From assembly GCA_013400975.1 (NCBI GenBank), contig WBMZ01010832.1, positions 186,001-250,000 of the forward strand: 64,000 bases of DNA. The letters run 5' to 3'. How positions within the stretch are numbered: the stretch's first letter is position 1; every line of letters starts with the position of its first letter. The position numbers and the translations under genes were made by a program. This document shows positions 52,503-64,000 of the stretch, piece by piece. A model generated the notes under the pieces. It searched no databases. It was not told the DNA's origin and worked only from the letters and a program-made list of their open reading frames with translations. Source of the DNA: Atrichornis clamosus. Its lineage: Eukaryota; Chordata; Aves; Passeriformes; Menuridae.

Positions 52503-55500
52503 GTGAGGCAGCAGAGGAGATCAGACACAAAATGTTTTGCAACCCTGATATTTAGTTATGACTGAATTGTTCCTTAGTTTGATTTGCAAAGTGTTTTGAT
52601 TTATGCACATGTTGACAAAGGAGGAAGAATTGATGAATATTGAGCTCAACACAGTGAACCTAGTAGATCTTACTTTGGGACTGTTAATCTGATTTTCATT
52701 AATTGGATTATAAACTGCAGAAAGCTACAGTACAGCTTCTCTGAAAGACATTGTGAGTTGTTATGTTGAAATACTGCAAATTTGAAAAATATTCTCTTCT
52801 AGAAGCAGACTGAATGCAAACCATGGTTGAGTGATATTGCCAGTAATTTTCCCAGAAAAATAAACTTGAATCAAACCTGTCAGGAAGTTTGAAGAAACAC
52901 TGATAGACACCAGATCTCAGGAAGATAATGTAATACACACTCTTTTCTTTCTAGATTACTCTTTCTAATACAGCTCGATTAAAAGAAATCAAAGGAATGT
53001 GTCAAAATAGGGCTGTTCAAAAACACAGCAGCAAAAATGATGTTAGATATACAATCTGAGAGTTTGAGTGTGGATTTTACTTAGTTTTTTATTAAAAACC
53101 CTTATATTTTTCTTCATTTGCATGTGTACAAGTATCACTGTATTTATTTTGCATATGTTTCCTCCTTTTTACAATCTTCTTTAAACTGTTTAAATGACTG
53201 AGTCTTTTGAAGTTACTATGAAAATACAGTTTATCAGGGAAGGTAATGTGAGCTCAGGGTAAGTCACAACTGCAAAAAACAGAGTGTTTACTCTTTGTAT
53301 GCCTTAGGAGTAAGTAGACAGTTCTCTACATAATAGAGATGAAAAAGGATTTCCCTGAGATTTGATGGCAATTGATATAGTTAATAAATTGTGTTTCCTC
53401 AAATCTATTACTCCTGGACTGCATTACTTTATCCTGTCATATCTTCAGCTGAATTTTGAAGATATATAAAGGAATTTGGTGCACACAGGAGACGTTTTCA
53501 TATTTTCAGGCCTTAAAACTTTGAGCACTTTATTTCACATTTGTTTCACATATTTGCCAATCATGGTTCCTTGCTATATTAGAAGACAGCTCATCTTAAA
53601 ATGTAGGATAAGTTCAAACCAACTGCAAGAGCAATTGTTGAGGACTAGATTAACTTTTAGCTCGATTTAAACCAAACCGGAGTGGTACAGAGTGAACAGG
53701 TCTGCTAAGCAGACACCGTTTGGCTACGTGTGCAGGCTGACCTCTTGGTAATTCAGAGATCTGCTATCTAGAGATGCAAACACACAGCTGGCAAGGATGT
53801 AGGACATCAGGAGAGGGCTGTCCTCTCTCATGGGATTCACAGAGACATTTGTGGGAGCAAATGGGGCAGCCCTTCAGATTTCATGCTTTCAAACCCTGAG
53901 GCTCTTTCAAGGATTTTTGCCGCTACACTCTGTCATGTCAATCAGAGCATTTCATTGTAGTTTAGGACTCTATGTGTGAAACAAAATCACAGAAAAAGCC
54001 CTGCCCGAAAAGGATTATATCCTAAGCAGGTTTGAGAATCCGTGAGTGGATTTTAAAAATAGTATAAGACAGGGAGGAGAATCTGAGGACAATGATCAGA
54101 GCTGCAAGAGCCAAACAGAGTAGGTGTAGGTACCCAATGAATCACTAATAATATTACTGTTAAGTATCATGGAAAATGTCTCCTCTTTGATTATTCCAAT
54201 ATAATATTCAAGTAGAAAGTTTGGATGATTTACTTTTCTCAACAATAACAAATATATTTGTTCTAATACCAACTATCCAATCTGTTTGGGAAAACACACA
54301 AATATAATACGTAGCAGATCCTGCAATAATGAACGCTCCCTCTTTGTCTGTAGTGGATTAAAAGGACACAGCTTCCAAGAAAGCTGGCTAGAGCAAATAC
54401 AACTACATGATAGGGCCTGATTCTCAGACTGCAAAATCATCTACAATTGAAGTCAGTTTAGCTAATTGTACTAGTAGAATATTTTGACTATTTATTATTT
54501 AGAAAGAAGATGCTAGAAAAGGAATCAGCTTTGCTTACACATTTTATCATGGGTGCTTTGCCAATAAACAATACTAACCCCTTAAGTATTAAAAATACCC
54601 TTTTATCTTGTTAATGTTATAAGACATGGTACTTCTCTCATCAGCAGGCAAACACACATGTTGTTTTTGAAATTGTATACTGCCTTTAGGCATGATATAA
54701 TCTCATTTTTTATCATTAAAATGCCAAGGCAGAGCATCTTCAACTCAAATCTAGTAAAAAATCCCCTCTTGTCTGTCCTCAGAAATCACTTGCTATTGTA
54801 TCCCTCAGTTTTAAGAAGAAAATCGTTAGCTTTCATGCTCACAAAAAGTAAGCACTCCTATTTGAGCTGGTTCCCTGTTGGCCCTGGATCAGCACACTAG
54901 CTGGAGCCCAGCAATGCTGCCAGGGTAGCTTACACCCTGGTAACATCCAGTCCTTCAACAATGTTAGTAAACAACTGAAGTGTGTTCTGAGAGTTGCTAA
55001 TACAAATTGAATGTTCCTTGACCCAGAAAATGGGCTGCACTTAGTAGAGGAGATGCCATTCATCAAGGCTTTGTTCTCTCCCTTATTTGAAAGGTTTTTG
55101 GTCTGAGTCCCTTTTCTAATATCCCTTGCACCTGACATCCTCTCTAGCAAATCTACACAACATCATCTGAGCCCTGTGTGTTGCAGTCCTTTTATAACAA
55201 TGTGAGAGTCAAATAATTTGGAAATTTGCTCTAAGAAGCTGCAAGGAAGAAGAAATGGTTCCTTACAGAAGGTGGATGTTTATCTCACCACAGAGTAAAA
55301 TCTGTTGACAGAGCATTTTTAGTCTGCATACTAAACAAAACAGCTACATTTTATAAGGCTTGCAGGATTGAAACTGGCTTGATGGCTCATTCCAGCTCTG
55401 TTAATATCCTGTATTACTTGTAGTGGATCTAATGATATTGTTAACACCAGTGTTAACAAAGGGATAGAGAACAGCAAGCAATACTTTTCTTGTTTATTAC

Positions 55501-56874
55501 CAACACAGTAACAATATAGCAGACAGCTGATTTCTGAAAATGAGGGCTGGGTTGTACCGTTGGTTGGTGAATTAGGGTTGATAAGTGTGGCTCATTTGCT
55601 CATTTCTCCTGGAAGATAGCTAGGAATAGAAATGCATAAAAACAATCTCCCCATTGGTCCCACGCTGCACAGGAGCCTCTGCTGCTGGCAAGGGTGGTTA
55701 GCAGCGACTGAGAAGGCAATGAGACCAAGCATGTTGGGAAATAACCCGATGTGTGCATGCTTGGTCCTCTGCAGCCCCTGCTTCATTCTCCAGATCCATT
55801 TCCACCAAGCCACACGGCCTACTAATGTAGAAAAGCTGGAGAATCAAGGGAAAAATTACTTCTAGTTGTCTGGGAGCACTTAGGAGTCTGAATAAAGCAC
55901 TCTGCAGAGTGGACAAATATCTTTTTAATTGCAAAGTTTGCGATCATGAAACAGCTCAAATCACTTATATCTTTCTGATTTTCGTGGGAAGTTCTTAAAT
56001 GAAAATTGCAGAAATCGTTGGGTGCTTCCAGCCATTACATCAAACAAAGTTTTAGTGAGGGAAGGTGCAATTCCCATTCACAGCAAAAGCAGTGGCACGT
56101 AGCTAACACTAGCAATGAATTTGAATAGCTGTTCTTTTGCTGCTTCCTGTTTTCTGCTTATAGCAGCTAAAGAGTTGTAGTATAGGAGAATTAGGAACAG
56201 AGGAGTGCTGATAAGAGAGCTTCCTGATCCCTTGAAGCTTGAACATTCAGTGACTTGAAGGAAAATTGAGATTGAGCTGCAAGATACAGAAAAAAAAGGT
56301 TAATCAAGCTCTGAGGTTGAGCTACCGCACTTATCTCTACCTTGCCTGTGGGGTTAGTATGTGCAGTCACTGAGAGTCTGTGTGACTGATAAAAAGCTTT
56401 TAACTAGAAACAAACTTTTTTCCTTTAATTTCAAACCACAGGAACATCCTGGGTTTGATATCAAGGGTTCATGTTCCTGAATTTTCAATGTTGTCAAGTC
56501 TCGTGATGCTACCACAACTCTGGCAAAATTCCTGTGCTTCTGGGTATGTAATTTTTATTTAAATGAAAGCTCATTTGTAGCTTTGCTCACAGAGGAGAAA
56601 ATGTGAAAAGCTTAGGAGATTTATTTCAAATATGTTTCTTAAAGTCTTTTTGTACTTGGTTTAGGGCTTTTTTTTCAGTCTCAATACATGATTTTTCACT
56701 AAAGGGTTGAAGTAAGTATTTAGTGTAGAACAACCCTAGCTGCAGGGGGTTTTTCAAAGTTTGGTAGTGTTTCTTCCTAAGCTTTAACTTTGAACTCATT
56801 CACTCTGCAGAAATAAGGTGTAAATAATAAAATTTGCATACATATCTCTCTATTGAAAAATTTGATTCCTGCCT

Positions 56875-57070
56875 CAGGTGAATGCTATAGCAGCTCTATT
56901 AGGAGCTGTGGCATCACAAGAGCATTAAATCAGTTTACAGCAGACCAAAATCAGCCATGTATTACAGCCTGTATTTAATTACATTTGAAATCTTGCAATA
57001 AAAGAATGGGGATAATTCACAGCAAATTTCAAAATTAGGAGATGGCAATATTTAAGTAAGGGAAGTGATG
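56875..57070. promoter_or_regulatory. Candidate conserved non-coding element in intron 1
   Basis: A block of non-repetitive sequence with balanced composition, including 'gagcattaaatcagtttaca' and TTTAATTACATTTGAAAT. It has no coding potential and does not look like a repeat. The inference that it is conserved comes from its appearance only. Confidence 0.2.
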
Positions 57071-58024
57071 CTCACTTGACTGCAGCCTAATAATTACTTA
57101 AGCTTTTATGGTTTTATAGTTTATACAATATGTATAACAACCGGCTCTTGCCCCTGCTTGGGCCAACTTTTCCAGAGTAAACAATCACATACCATTACCC
57201 TATTTCAGATTCTCTCATGGGCCTAATATGAGAAAGGAAAGTTGGATCCAGTTTTATAACCTGATGCCAGTCTTCTATGGCCCTGTATACTCTCACTTCT
57301 GCATGAAGGGTATAAAACATGCTGACCTGAGAGGTACTTTTTAACAATACTCACCAAAGTGTGTAATTAGCTGTGCAAAGTGATAAATGTTGCTGATGTT
57401 CTGCATTTTCACACAGTCACTTCTTTACACATATAACCTATGTGGGATAGAATAGTCCCAGACTTCCACTGGTGTTTTAGGTATGCAATACAAGCCAAAC
57501 ATATAGGTGTCTTCCAGTCTGAATGCAAATGAGAATGAAATCTGTATTTGGCTCATGACAAGGGTGCCCATGTTGTCTGGGAATTATTTAACCACACAGA
57601 GACAGGGAAGTTCTCAGGGAATTTCAGAGAGGACTATTAGCTTGTGCAGAGATGCCTGCCAAATCTGTGAAGGTAAATTGCTCAACTCATTCTTGAATAT
57701 GTGTCGTCTGAACGTTCTGGATGGGAATGCACAGGGTATGCACAGTTTCAGGCTCACCTTAGCATCTGTGCATATGTTTGGGCAGGCATAGCCTGAATGA
57801 TGGACTATTCTTCTTTGGAAAACTTGAATTTTCTGCTTTGGGGAGGAAAGGTTGCTGGTAGATCTCTTGACTGGCAAATGGCTGTGCACAGGAGAATGGG
57901 ATAAGGATAGTAAATGTAAAGCTTCTTAAAATATACTGCATGCATGGTTCAAACTAGCAGGACAGTTGTTTAATGATAAAACAAATACTGTATTGCACAG
58001 TTTAGTTTTCTTTTTCTGGCAGAA

Positions 58025-58165
58025 GCAGCGTTTTGAAATTTAATTAGCTTCATGTGGCACTGTAGAAATGGATGGGAAATCAATAATGGATGCCATTTCA
58101 GTCACCTTGTGGTGTTGTAATTCTCTGTGTTTTGCTACACTAATTAGGTCTGACTTCAGTGAGAA
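58025..58165. promoter_or_regulatory. Candidate conserved non-coding element in intron 1
   Basis: It contains AAATTTAATTAGCTTCATG and a second CTAATTAGG core at 58140-58148, spaced within about 110 bases of unique-looking sequence. The paired homeodomain-type cores are suggestive but not decisive. Confidence 0.2.
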
Positions 58166-60109
58166 GCGTTTCAGGAGCAAGGGGGTGAATTATTGCTGAG
58201 TTCCTGGCTGTCACTGAGGAGATGAAGTAATCTCAGAACTTAAAAACCTCAGTGATTTCAAGAGCCGGTAGCTTAAAATACAAGAAGAAGAGGAGAGATC
58301 TCACATTCTGATGGTGCAGTTTACAGTGAGTTTTGGGCTCAATCAGTCCATGGCTTAGGCTTCTTCTGAAAGAGCTTCAGAAACCATAAACTGCACTTAC
58401 CTCATGGTTAGCATTTAATGTCTTAATTGCTCTTATTTTCACATTCCCCTAGAGACTGACAGTTTCTTGGAAATAGGTATTTGCTTCATTTGGATCCAGG
58501 TCTCCTTCCCTGCACCCAGAGCGAGTTGTGGTTGAGAGTGGTGCATTTGGGATGGGCCCCAGGCTCTGATCCCTCCCCACTTCCAGAGTCACTGTGGAGG
58601 AACAGCTCAGGAATTAGAATGCAGTTTGCTTCCATGTAGCAAACCCAAACGCTGTTAACTGGTGGTAACAGCAGGTCCTTGTCCATTTATTTGACTCAGG
58701 GATTTTATTGCAAAATGTTGGGAGGAGAGCTGGTGTCTCCCTATCCAGGAACAAGCTGCTTGCTTTTGAAGGTGGAAGAGAGCCTTTACCCCCCAGAGTC
58801 TTGACTCTCCTCTCCAACAGCATGATTCCAGCCACATCATAAAGAAAACGGATGGATCAGGAACAGAATCTAGGGAGAGCAAGTGCTCTGAGGCCGCTAA
58901 GCCAGTGTGACGTACCAGTTCCCTGCTTTTTTGGGAAAGCATGTGGACTCCTTCCCTTTATATTAGTGTGAATTATGATTCCAAATCGTCGTTGCTTCTA
59001 ACATAAACAGTTTCTAATATAAACCATTCCTGCTGGTTACCACAGACAGCCTGAGCAGCATGGAAAATTTCAGTTGTTACATCAGAGTCAGCCAGAGAAT
59101 AGCAGCAGTGATTGAAATTATTTTGCAGTGGTTAGAATAGTGCTGAGTGAAAGGTGATAACAGAGTTATGGCACTTCAGAGAGGGCCGACACAAAGCAGA
59201 CGCAGAGCTGGCTTTCCTTTCACCTGGCCTCTACTTGTGGGATATTGGAGTTGACAAACCCACAAATTTGTGTGGCTGATATCCTGATAGCTTCTGTGAC
59301 TCACCTCGTGCACTTCTCAGCCTTACACAAATTTGGGGGAAGGGCAGAGGATGAGAGGACCACTGATATGGCACAAGACAATTTGCCCATAAAGAGTTTG
59401 AGTTAACTCTTTGAGTTACCATTACTAACTCTAAGTTAGGAATGCCTTTTTGTGGTGCTCAATAGTCTGACAATCAACACAAAATGCAATATACAAGAAT
59501 ATAAGTGAATAAGTGTAACTAGTATTAATTAATGCATTAACTATTAATCAGCCAGTTAATTACACTGTTACTGCTGCTTAGCCTTCCTTAAAAAAAATTC
59601 TCAGTCAAAACTGCATATAATCTTTGTTTCTTCCAAATTCAAGAAATTTAAGTATATCAAACATATTTACTGAATTCATTTGTGCTACCATTTAACAGCT
59701 GTTCCTGTAATGGCTTTACAAACTGCTTAAGTACTATTAGAGGATGAATAATACTCTAGGTTCCCTCATGATTGAATGCAAAGGGTGTATTCTCCAATGC
59801 ATACAGCTTTCAGCAGTACCTCTTTGCTGTTATACCTGAAAGTGAAGACCAATAGAAGCGTTCCTTAGGACTATCAAGTTTATTGTCTATCAGAAAGCAT
59901 GTGTAGGGTAGTTTGTTTTATGATTGGGATCTGTTTTCTTGGCTCAGAAATTGCTGATTGAATTCTAAAGTCAATTTTATTGTTCAAGTGTTTCTAGTTC
60001 TGCCAGTGGCTCCCAGGTTCACTTGGCAGCAGCACACACCAAAACCAGGAGCCTTGCATTGCTTTTTAAGTAGAAAAAGTAGTAATTACAACTGTCTTAT
60101 TTGTTGCAG

Positions 60110-60386
60110 CTGCAGAAACTGAAGAGATCCCTCTCCTTCAAGACTAAAAGCTTGCGGAGTAAAAGTGCAGACAATTTCTTCCAGAGGACTAATAGCGATG
60201 TGAAACTGCAAGTAGACTTGATGCCTGAGGTGAGCACAAGCACTGGGCAGCTCCCCAACTCAGAGAGCCAGGCGTCTTCCCCCACCAGAGCCCAGCAGCT
60301 GCCAGAAAACAACAAGAGTCACATCTTCCAGGAGCACATCTTCAAAAAACCAACCTTCTGCGATGTCTGCAACCATATGATTGTTG
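60110..60386 (+). CDS. STAC: STAC coding exon 2 (basic motif and start of C1 domain)
   Basis: This encodes residues 40-131, starting LQKLKRSLSFKTKSLRSKSA, a signature of the STAC family. Residues 42-66 are strongly basic and serine-rich. Residues 67-108 are a variable Ser/Thr/Pro/Gln linker with no fold. At 110-131 the C1 (cysteine-rich, zinc-binding) domain begins: H110, then 12 residues, C123, two residues, C126, with the family's FKKPTFCDVCNHMIVG. The exon ends after GTT G, in phase 1, at donor GTAAGA, so the glycine codon is split. The other C1 zinc ligands and the SH3 region must lie beyond the window. In the family the C1 domain supports stable binding to the CaV1 channel complex. The basic block and C1 start identify STAC rather than STAC2 or STAC3, as far as I can judge from memory. 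Confidence 0.96.
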
Positions 60387-60892
60387 GTAAGAAATGTTTT
60401 TTTTAAATCTGTTTATGTCTCCATCCTAGAACTTGCAGGATGACCTTCCTTTAACTTCTGTGAGTCCAGATGTCTACTTAAGAATATTCATGCAGAGGGG
60501 TTCTGGATTTATGTCATATCTGCCACAGGTTATCACAACTTCTGTATTTGTTGACACAAGTCTTGCCTTGTAGACACATACCATTATCACAAATTACAGA
60601 TGAAGGATTTACTGGAATCAAATTTCTCTGTCATTCAGGTTTTACTGAGCACCAATCACAAGTTCTATTGTATGTTACACTAGAAGCAGCAGAAATACAT
60701 CTTGTAAATGTATCCACTATCCTCACTCTTTTCCACAGCAGTAATTTTAACTCTCTTGCTCCTTGTGCCTGCCCTCACACCCTGCATTGCTCCCAGTTCC
60801 CTTTCGCTGTGGTGACCATACCTACCTCCTCCAGCTGTCCCAGAAGTCACCTAAGTGGCAAGAAGTAGCTTCTGCTGGGTGGTAGGCTCTGA

Positions 60893-60923
<31 letters not shown>

Positions 60924-63900
60924 TGGCTGTGTAGGGCAAATGTTTTGGGAGACCAGGTCAACAAACAAATACAAAAGCTGAATTTACACTGCAAACTTAC
61001 TTGGGATTCTTCTACGTGATCCCTACTATGCACAAAACCTCATGTTAACTTTATATCTTGGAAAGATAGGCCTTCTCTATCTTTCCATGAGTATGTAAGT
61101 TCCTGACTGGGACTGACTGACTGACAGACACAGAGGAGCTAATTTTGTTATTGTGTCTAGAATGCAGAGAAAAACTCCATGCTGAGCCCTGCTTGTAAGG
61201 TAATTTTCAGTACAGTGTGAAGACCTGAAAGGCCAGCCTTCATGCAGATCATCAGTGGGCTTGTGCAAGGAGAGGTCAGGAAAGAAGTACAAGTGTCTGG
61301 AAGTGTAGAACATGTGTGGCCACCACTGTGGGAAGTTGCAGGAGTTGCTATTCAGAAATCTGATCCTAGAAATTCACATCCTTGTGTCTAGAGTGTTGTG
61401 CACATGATTTAGTCTACTTGCTTACTCATCATCTGCTTGCCCCAGCACAGTAGAGCAGGAATAAATTCAGTGGCAGTTTACCAATGTGGAAATGAGTGAC
61501 ACAATTTCTAAGTTTTTAGGCAGGATGAGGAGTTAAACACTGGTTTAGCTTCATGTAGCAGTAGTGCAGGCCTTTGAGTACAAAATATTGTCTGTAAATT
61601 GTAGAGCCTCCCATAAGACACTTCTGTCCCTTGGCATGGAAGTCACTGCCTTTCAGGTGGGTAAGTTCTTGAAAGATGTTGATAGGATTGCTCAACATTT
61701 TTCAGATGAGGGTGCTTGGTGTTCTCCACTTGTGTGAGGAATTTGTGTTCTTTGGAAAAGGCAGCTGCCAACAGAACACTAAATCTGATGCAAGACAATC
61801 CTTCTCCCGTATATTAACTTACACTCTCTCTGGACCAGGGCTGTACTGAATCCAAGCAAAATGAGGTATTTAATCCCAAATTTTGGGTGTTATTTTTTTA
61901 GTCTTTTAAAGTTCTTTTCTACTTGAAGTGGTAAAATAAATGAAAGAGAGAAGCAGTAAAGTATCAGTATCAGGGAGGTTCACAATCCAGAGATTGAAAG
62001 GAAGTCTGGGAGATTAGTTAGCTGAAATAACTTTATATATGGAAAAGGGCCCAGAACTTGTCTCCTTCAGTAATGTGGATGGATGTTCTATCAAAGCTTA
62101 TTTGCACAAATATATACTGCAAATATAAGTTCTTTGAATTTCTGGCAGCTTCTTGTGAAGTTGTGTGGAGATTAATATCATCACAAATTTGCATGACTCA
62201 GCAATAGTGTTTCAAAATACTGCTGCTCAAGGCGGATTATTGCTGGCAGCAAACTTTGCAGAGAGCAGATCCAGTTCATAAACACCAGTGCCCTTCTCCT
62301 TTGCTGGGCAATCTGTGTCTGCCTGGAATAGAAAAGTCCTGAAGCGTAGCTCTAAGCTTCAAAATATCAGCTTTAACCCCACCTGCTTTCTGAACTTTTT
62401 CTGTTTTCTCTGCTGAGGGCTTCACTTTTCTGTTCTTTATCTCAGCCACTTCATTAGCTAAAGAAGCGTTTTATAATTGCTGAAGAAGCTAATGTGACCT
62501 ATTTTGTCTGGTGACAGTCTGAGTCAGGTGAATTGCTCTGACCTCCTCCAGCTCATTTTTGCTTGGAGGTAGGGCAGAAAAGGTGCTAAGACTTTTACCT
62601 TATAATGCCTTAGAGTACAGATGCCCTGATTCTCATAGACAAATATCTTCTCTACTCCTGCAGTCTTCTCTCGTTGATCCTTAGCACAGTCATGATCGGT
62701 TTTGCTGTACTGTGTTTTAAGCAGCATGGGAGAGCTAAATGTTGCTGTTTGCAGTTCAATTAATCCATATAAGTTGTGCAGCTGTTGGTTATATGAACAG
62801 TGAGGCAAAAGGCAGCAGGAAACCCTGTCAAGCCTGCTCCCAAAGGCAAACTGAAAAAACTTCACTTCTGTTCAGGGGCTCTGAATTTACACTTGAAACA
62901 TGGAGCCTATTTGTCCTCTTTTTGCATTTTTCACGGGCACTGACATTTAAGAGTAATGAGTCTGTGACTTTAAATTCCTTATTGATGAGAATAAAGGCAA
63001 ACACAGATACGTGTTTTGAAGACTAGAGGAAAGAGTCCAGGAAAATCATGTCTTGACTTTAGATGGTTTCAGTTTTGCCACCAAGAATGATTCCAGGTTC
63101 ACCTTAAATGGCTCTGTGATCTATGAACTAAGCAGCTGTGTTTGGTACACGGCAGCGTGATGAACAGTGCATAGCATGAATGTCCAGTGTGTGCTTCAGG
63201 CTCACTTGCGTGGCAGAGTTTGTCTGTAGCTTCAGAGTGAACAGGACACTTGGAGCAGAGGCAGCAGGTTCCCTGTGCTGCTCTTTTCACAGAAAAATTA
63301 AAGCATGTGAAACCTTATCTTACCACAGACAGGATGTATATCATCTCTCTTTGATTCCTGGGCACTATGAGCCAAATACTGCCTTTGGAAGTTGGTATAA
63401 TCAGTACATATATCAGTATAATGCAAACTTACTCTTTCAAATGTTTGTCATGCATTCCAGAGGGCAACGCAACGTATTCAAAAGAAACTTTTTTTTAGTT
63501 TATTTATTTGATTTCATAAAAGAAAAAGACGATATTAATAGTGTGCTTCATACCTCACATTAAAGGCAGGAGTCAGCGTGTTCCTACTAATTGTACTAGA
63601 TTGGAACTCAAGTTCCACCTCAGTAAACTGAAGAAAAACTTGATACAGAAGCAGTAACTCTCCAACAAATGAAATAAGGGAGGATATTTCAGATTCAAGG
63701 GAGCTTTGAGGAGTGCATGGAGAATCTGTTTTACATTAATGGGGCCTTCTTACAGCATCAGATACTCCAATAAAATCATCAGTTCTAATAATGAATTCAA
63801 CAGTAATAACACATAATTTCAGAGCAAATCAACAGCACGTTGGAGCAGACTCTGTATGCCTTTCTCCCACTCACTGTTTCGTTGCTGTGAGTGCCTAGCA

Positions 63901-64000
63901 TCAGTTAGTTTAGGACTGAGGTTTCAGCTGCACGGAGGGCTACGTATTTTCCTAAACATATCCACCCTTGAACATCCTGTCAGAGTGTGTCTCTTACAAA
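60387..64000 (+). other. STAC: STAC intron 2 (partial)
   Basis: The intron begins GTAAGAAATG and runs off the right edge. No further STAC exon is seen: there is no continuation of the C1 domain (a C-x2-C..H..C pattern after GTNAKHGL-like sequence) in any + frame. Frames such as 62524-62865 (-) and 63180-63563 (+) show no known domain. Apart from a TG microsatellite it holds nothing I can name. Confidence 0.8.
60895..60923. repeat. (TG)n microsatellite
   Basis: An uninterrupted run of about 14 TG units in STAC intron 2. Its purity and length suggest it is probably polymorphic. Confidence 0.95.

Larger units (their letters stand above)
36944..60109 (+). other. STAC: STAC intron 1
   Basis: A 23,166-bp phase-0 intron with GT at the donor (AAG|GTACTC) and TTGTTGCAG at the acceptor. 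The acceptor has a pyrimidine-rich stretch (CTGTCTTATTTGTT) and a plausible branch-site A in TTACAAC just upstream. No other gene is recognisable inside on either strand. The longest frames (39498-39863 plus, 38366-38707 minus, 39266-39574 minus) have no recognisable domains. Notable inclusions listed separately are a possible LTR remnant, an exon-like segment, short duplications and candidate regulatory blocks. Confidence 0.85.

Noticed and set aside
52646..52662. Partial resemblance to the miR-128 mature sequence
   Set aside because: Only a short stretch around CACAGTGAACC matches and the remainder differs. No hairpin partner was found nearby.
60110..60386. Assignment to STAC2 or STAC3 instead of STAC
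   Set aside because: The MIPPSS start, the SQESK-LQKLKRSLSFKTKSLRSKSADNFF junction and the FKKPTFCDVCNHMIVG segment fit STAC best. The paralogues differ in this N-terminal part.
1..64000. Bacterial, phage or plasmid features (operons, CRISPR arrays, terminators, tRNAs)
   Set aside because: There are no long contiguous ORFs, no regular repeat-spacer arrays and no recognised tRNA or rRNA. Spliced exons, CR1 tails and CpG depletion point to a vertebrate genome.

Overview
This window looks like vertebrate nuclear DNA, most probably from a bird. It is AT-rich with few CpGs outside one spot. No open reading frame is long enough to be a stand-alone gene, and coding sequence appears only as short exons with consensus splice sites. 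Two fragments end in the CR1-type LINE 3' signature (a 'gatgatctt..aggtc..ttccaac' segment followed by ATTCTATGAT), which is typical of birds and other sauropsids. The species cannot be read from the sequence.

The only gene I can support is STAC (SH3 and cysteine-rich domain protein), on the + strand. Exon 1 (coding part 36827-36943) starts MIPPSS and ends ASTTSQESK. Exon 2 (60110-60386) starts LQKLKRSLSFKTKSLRSKSA and ends at the first zinc ligands of the C1 domain. The two join in phase 0 across an intron of 23,166 bp. The gene continues past the right edge: the rest of the C1 domain, the linker and the SH3 domains are not in the window.

Layout: 1 to about 36.28 kb is gene-free sequence upstream of STAC. 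It holds two CR1 remnants, A-rich tracts, microsatellites, a 28-bp tandem duplication and a few stretches that look like non-coding regulatory elements. The STAC 5' region (36.28-36.83 kb) has two alternating TG/CG tracts, a small CpG cluster, a 58-nt all-purine run and a small upstream ORF before the start codon. Intron 1 (36.94-60.11 kb) contains a possible LTR remnant, an exon-like segment with good splice signals and a motif shared with the upstream region. Intron 2 fills the rest and holds one clean TG microsatellite.

I found no RNA gene, CRISPR array, intact mobile element or new multi-gene system. The observations most worth checking are the upstream architecture of STAC, the cryptic exon-like segment in intron 1, the 21-bp motif found twice 25 kb apart, and the candidate conserved non-coding blocks.
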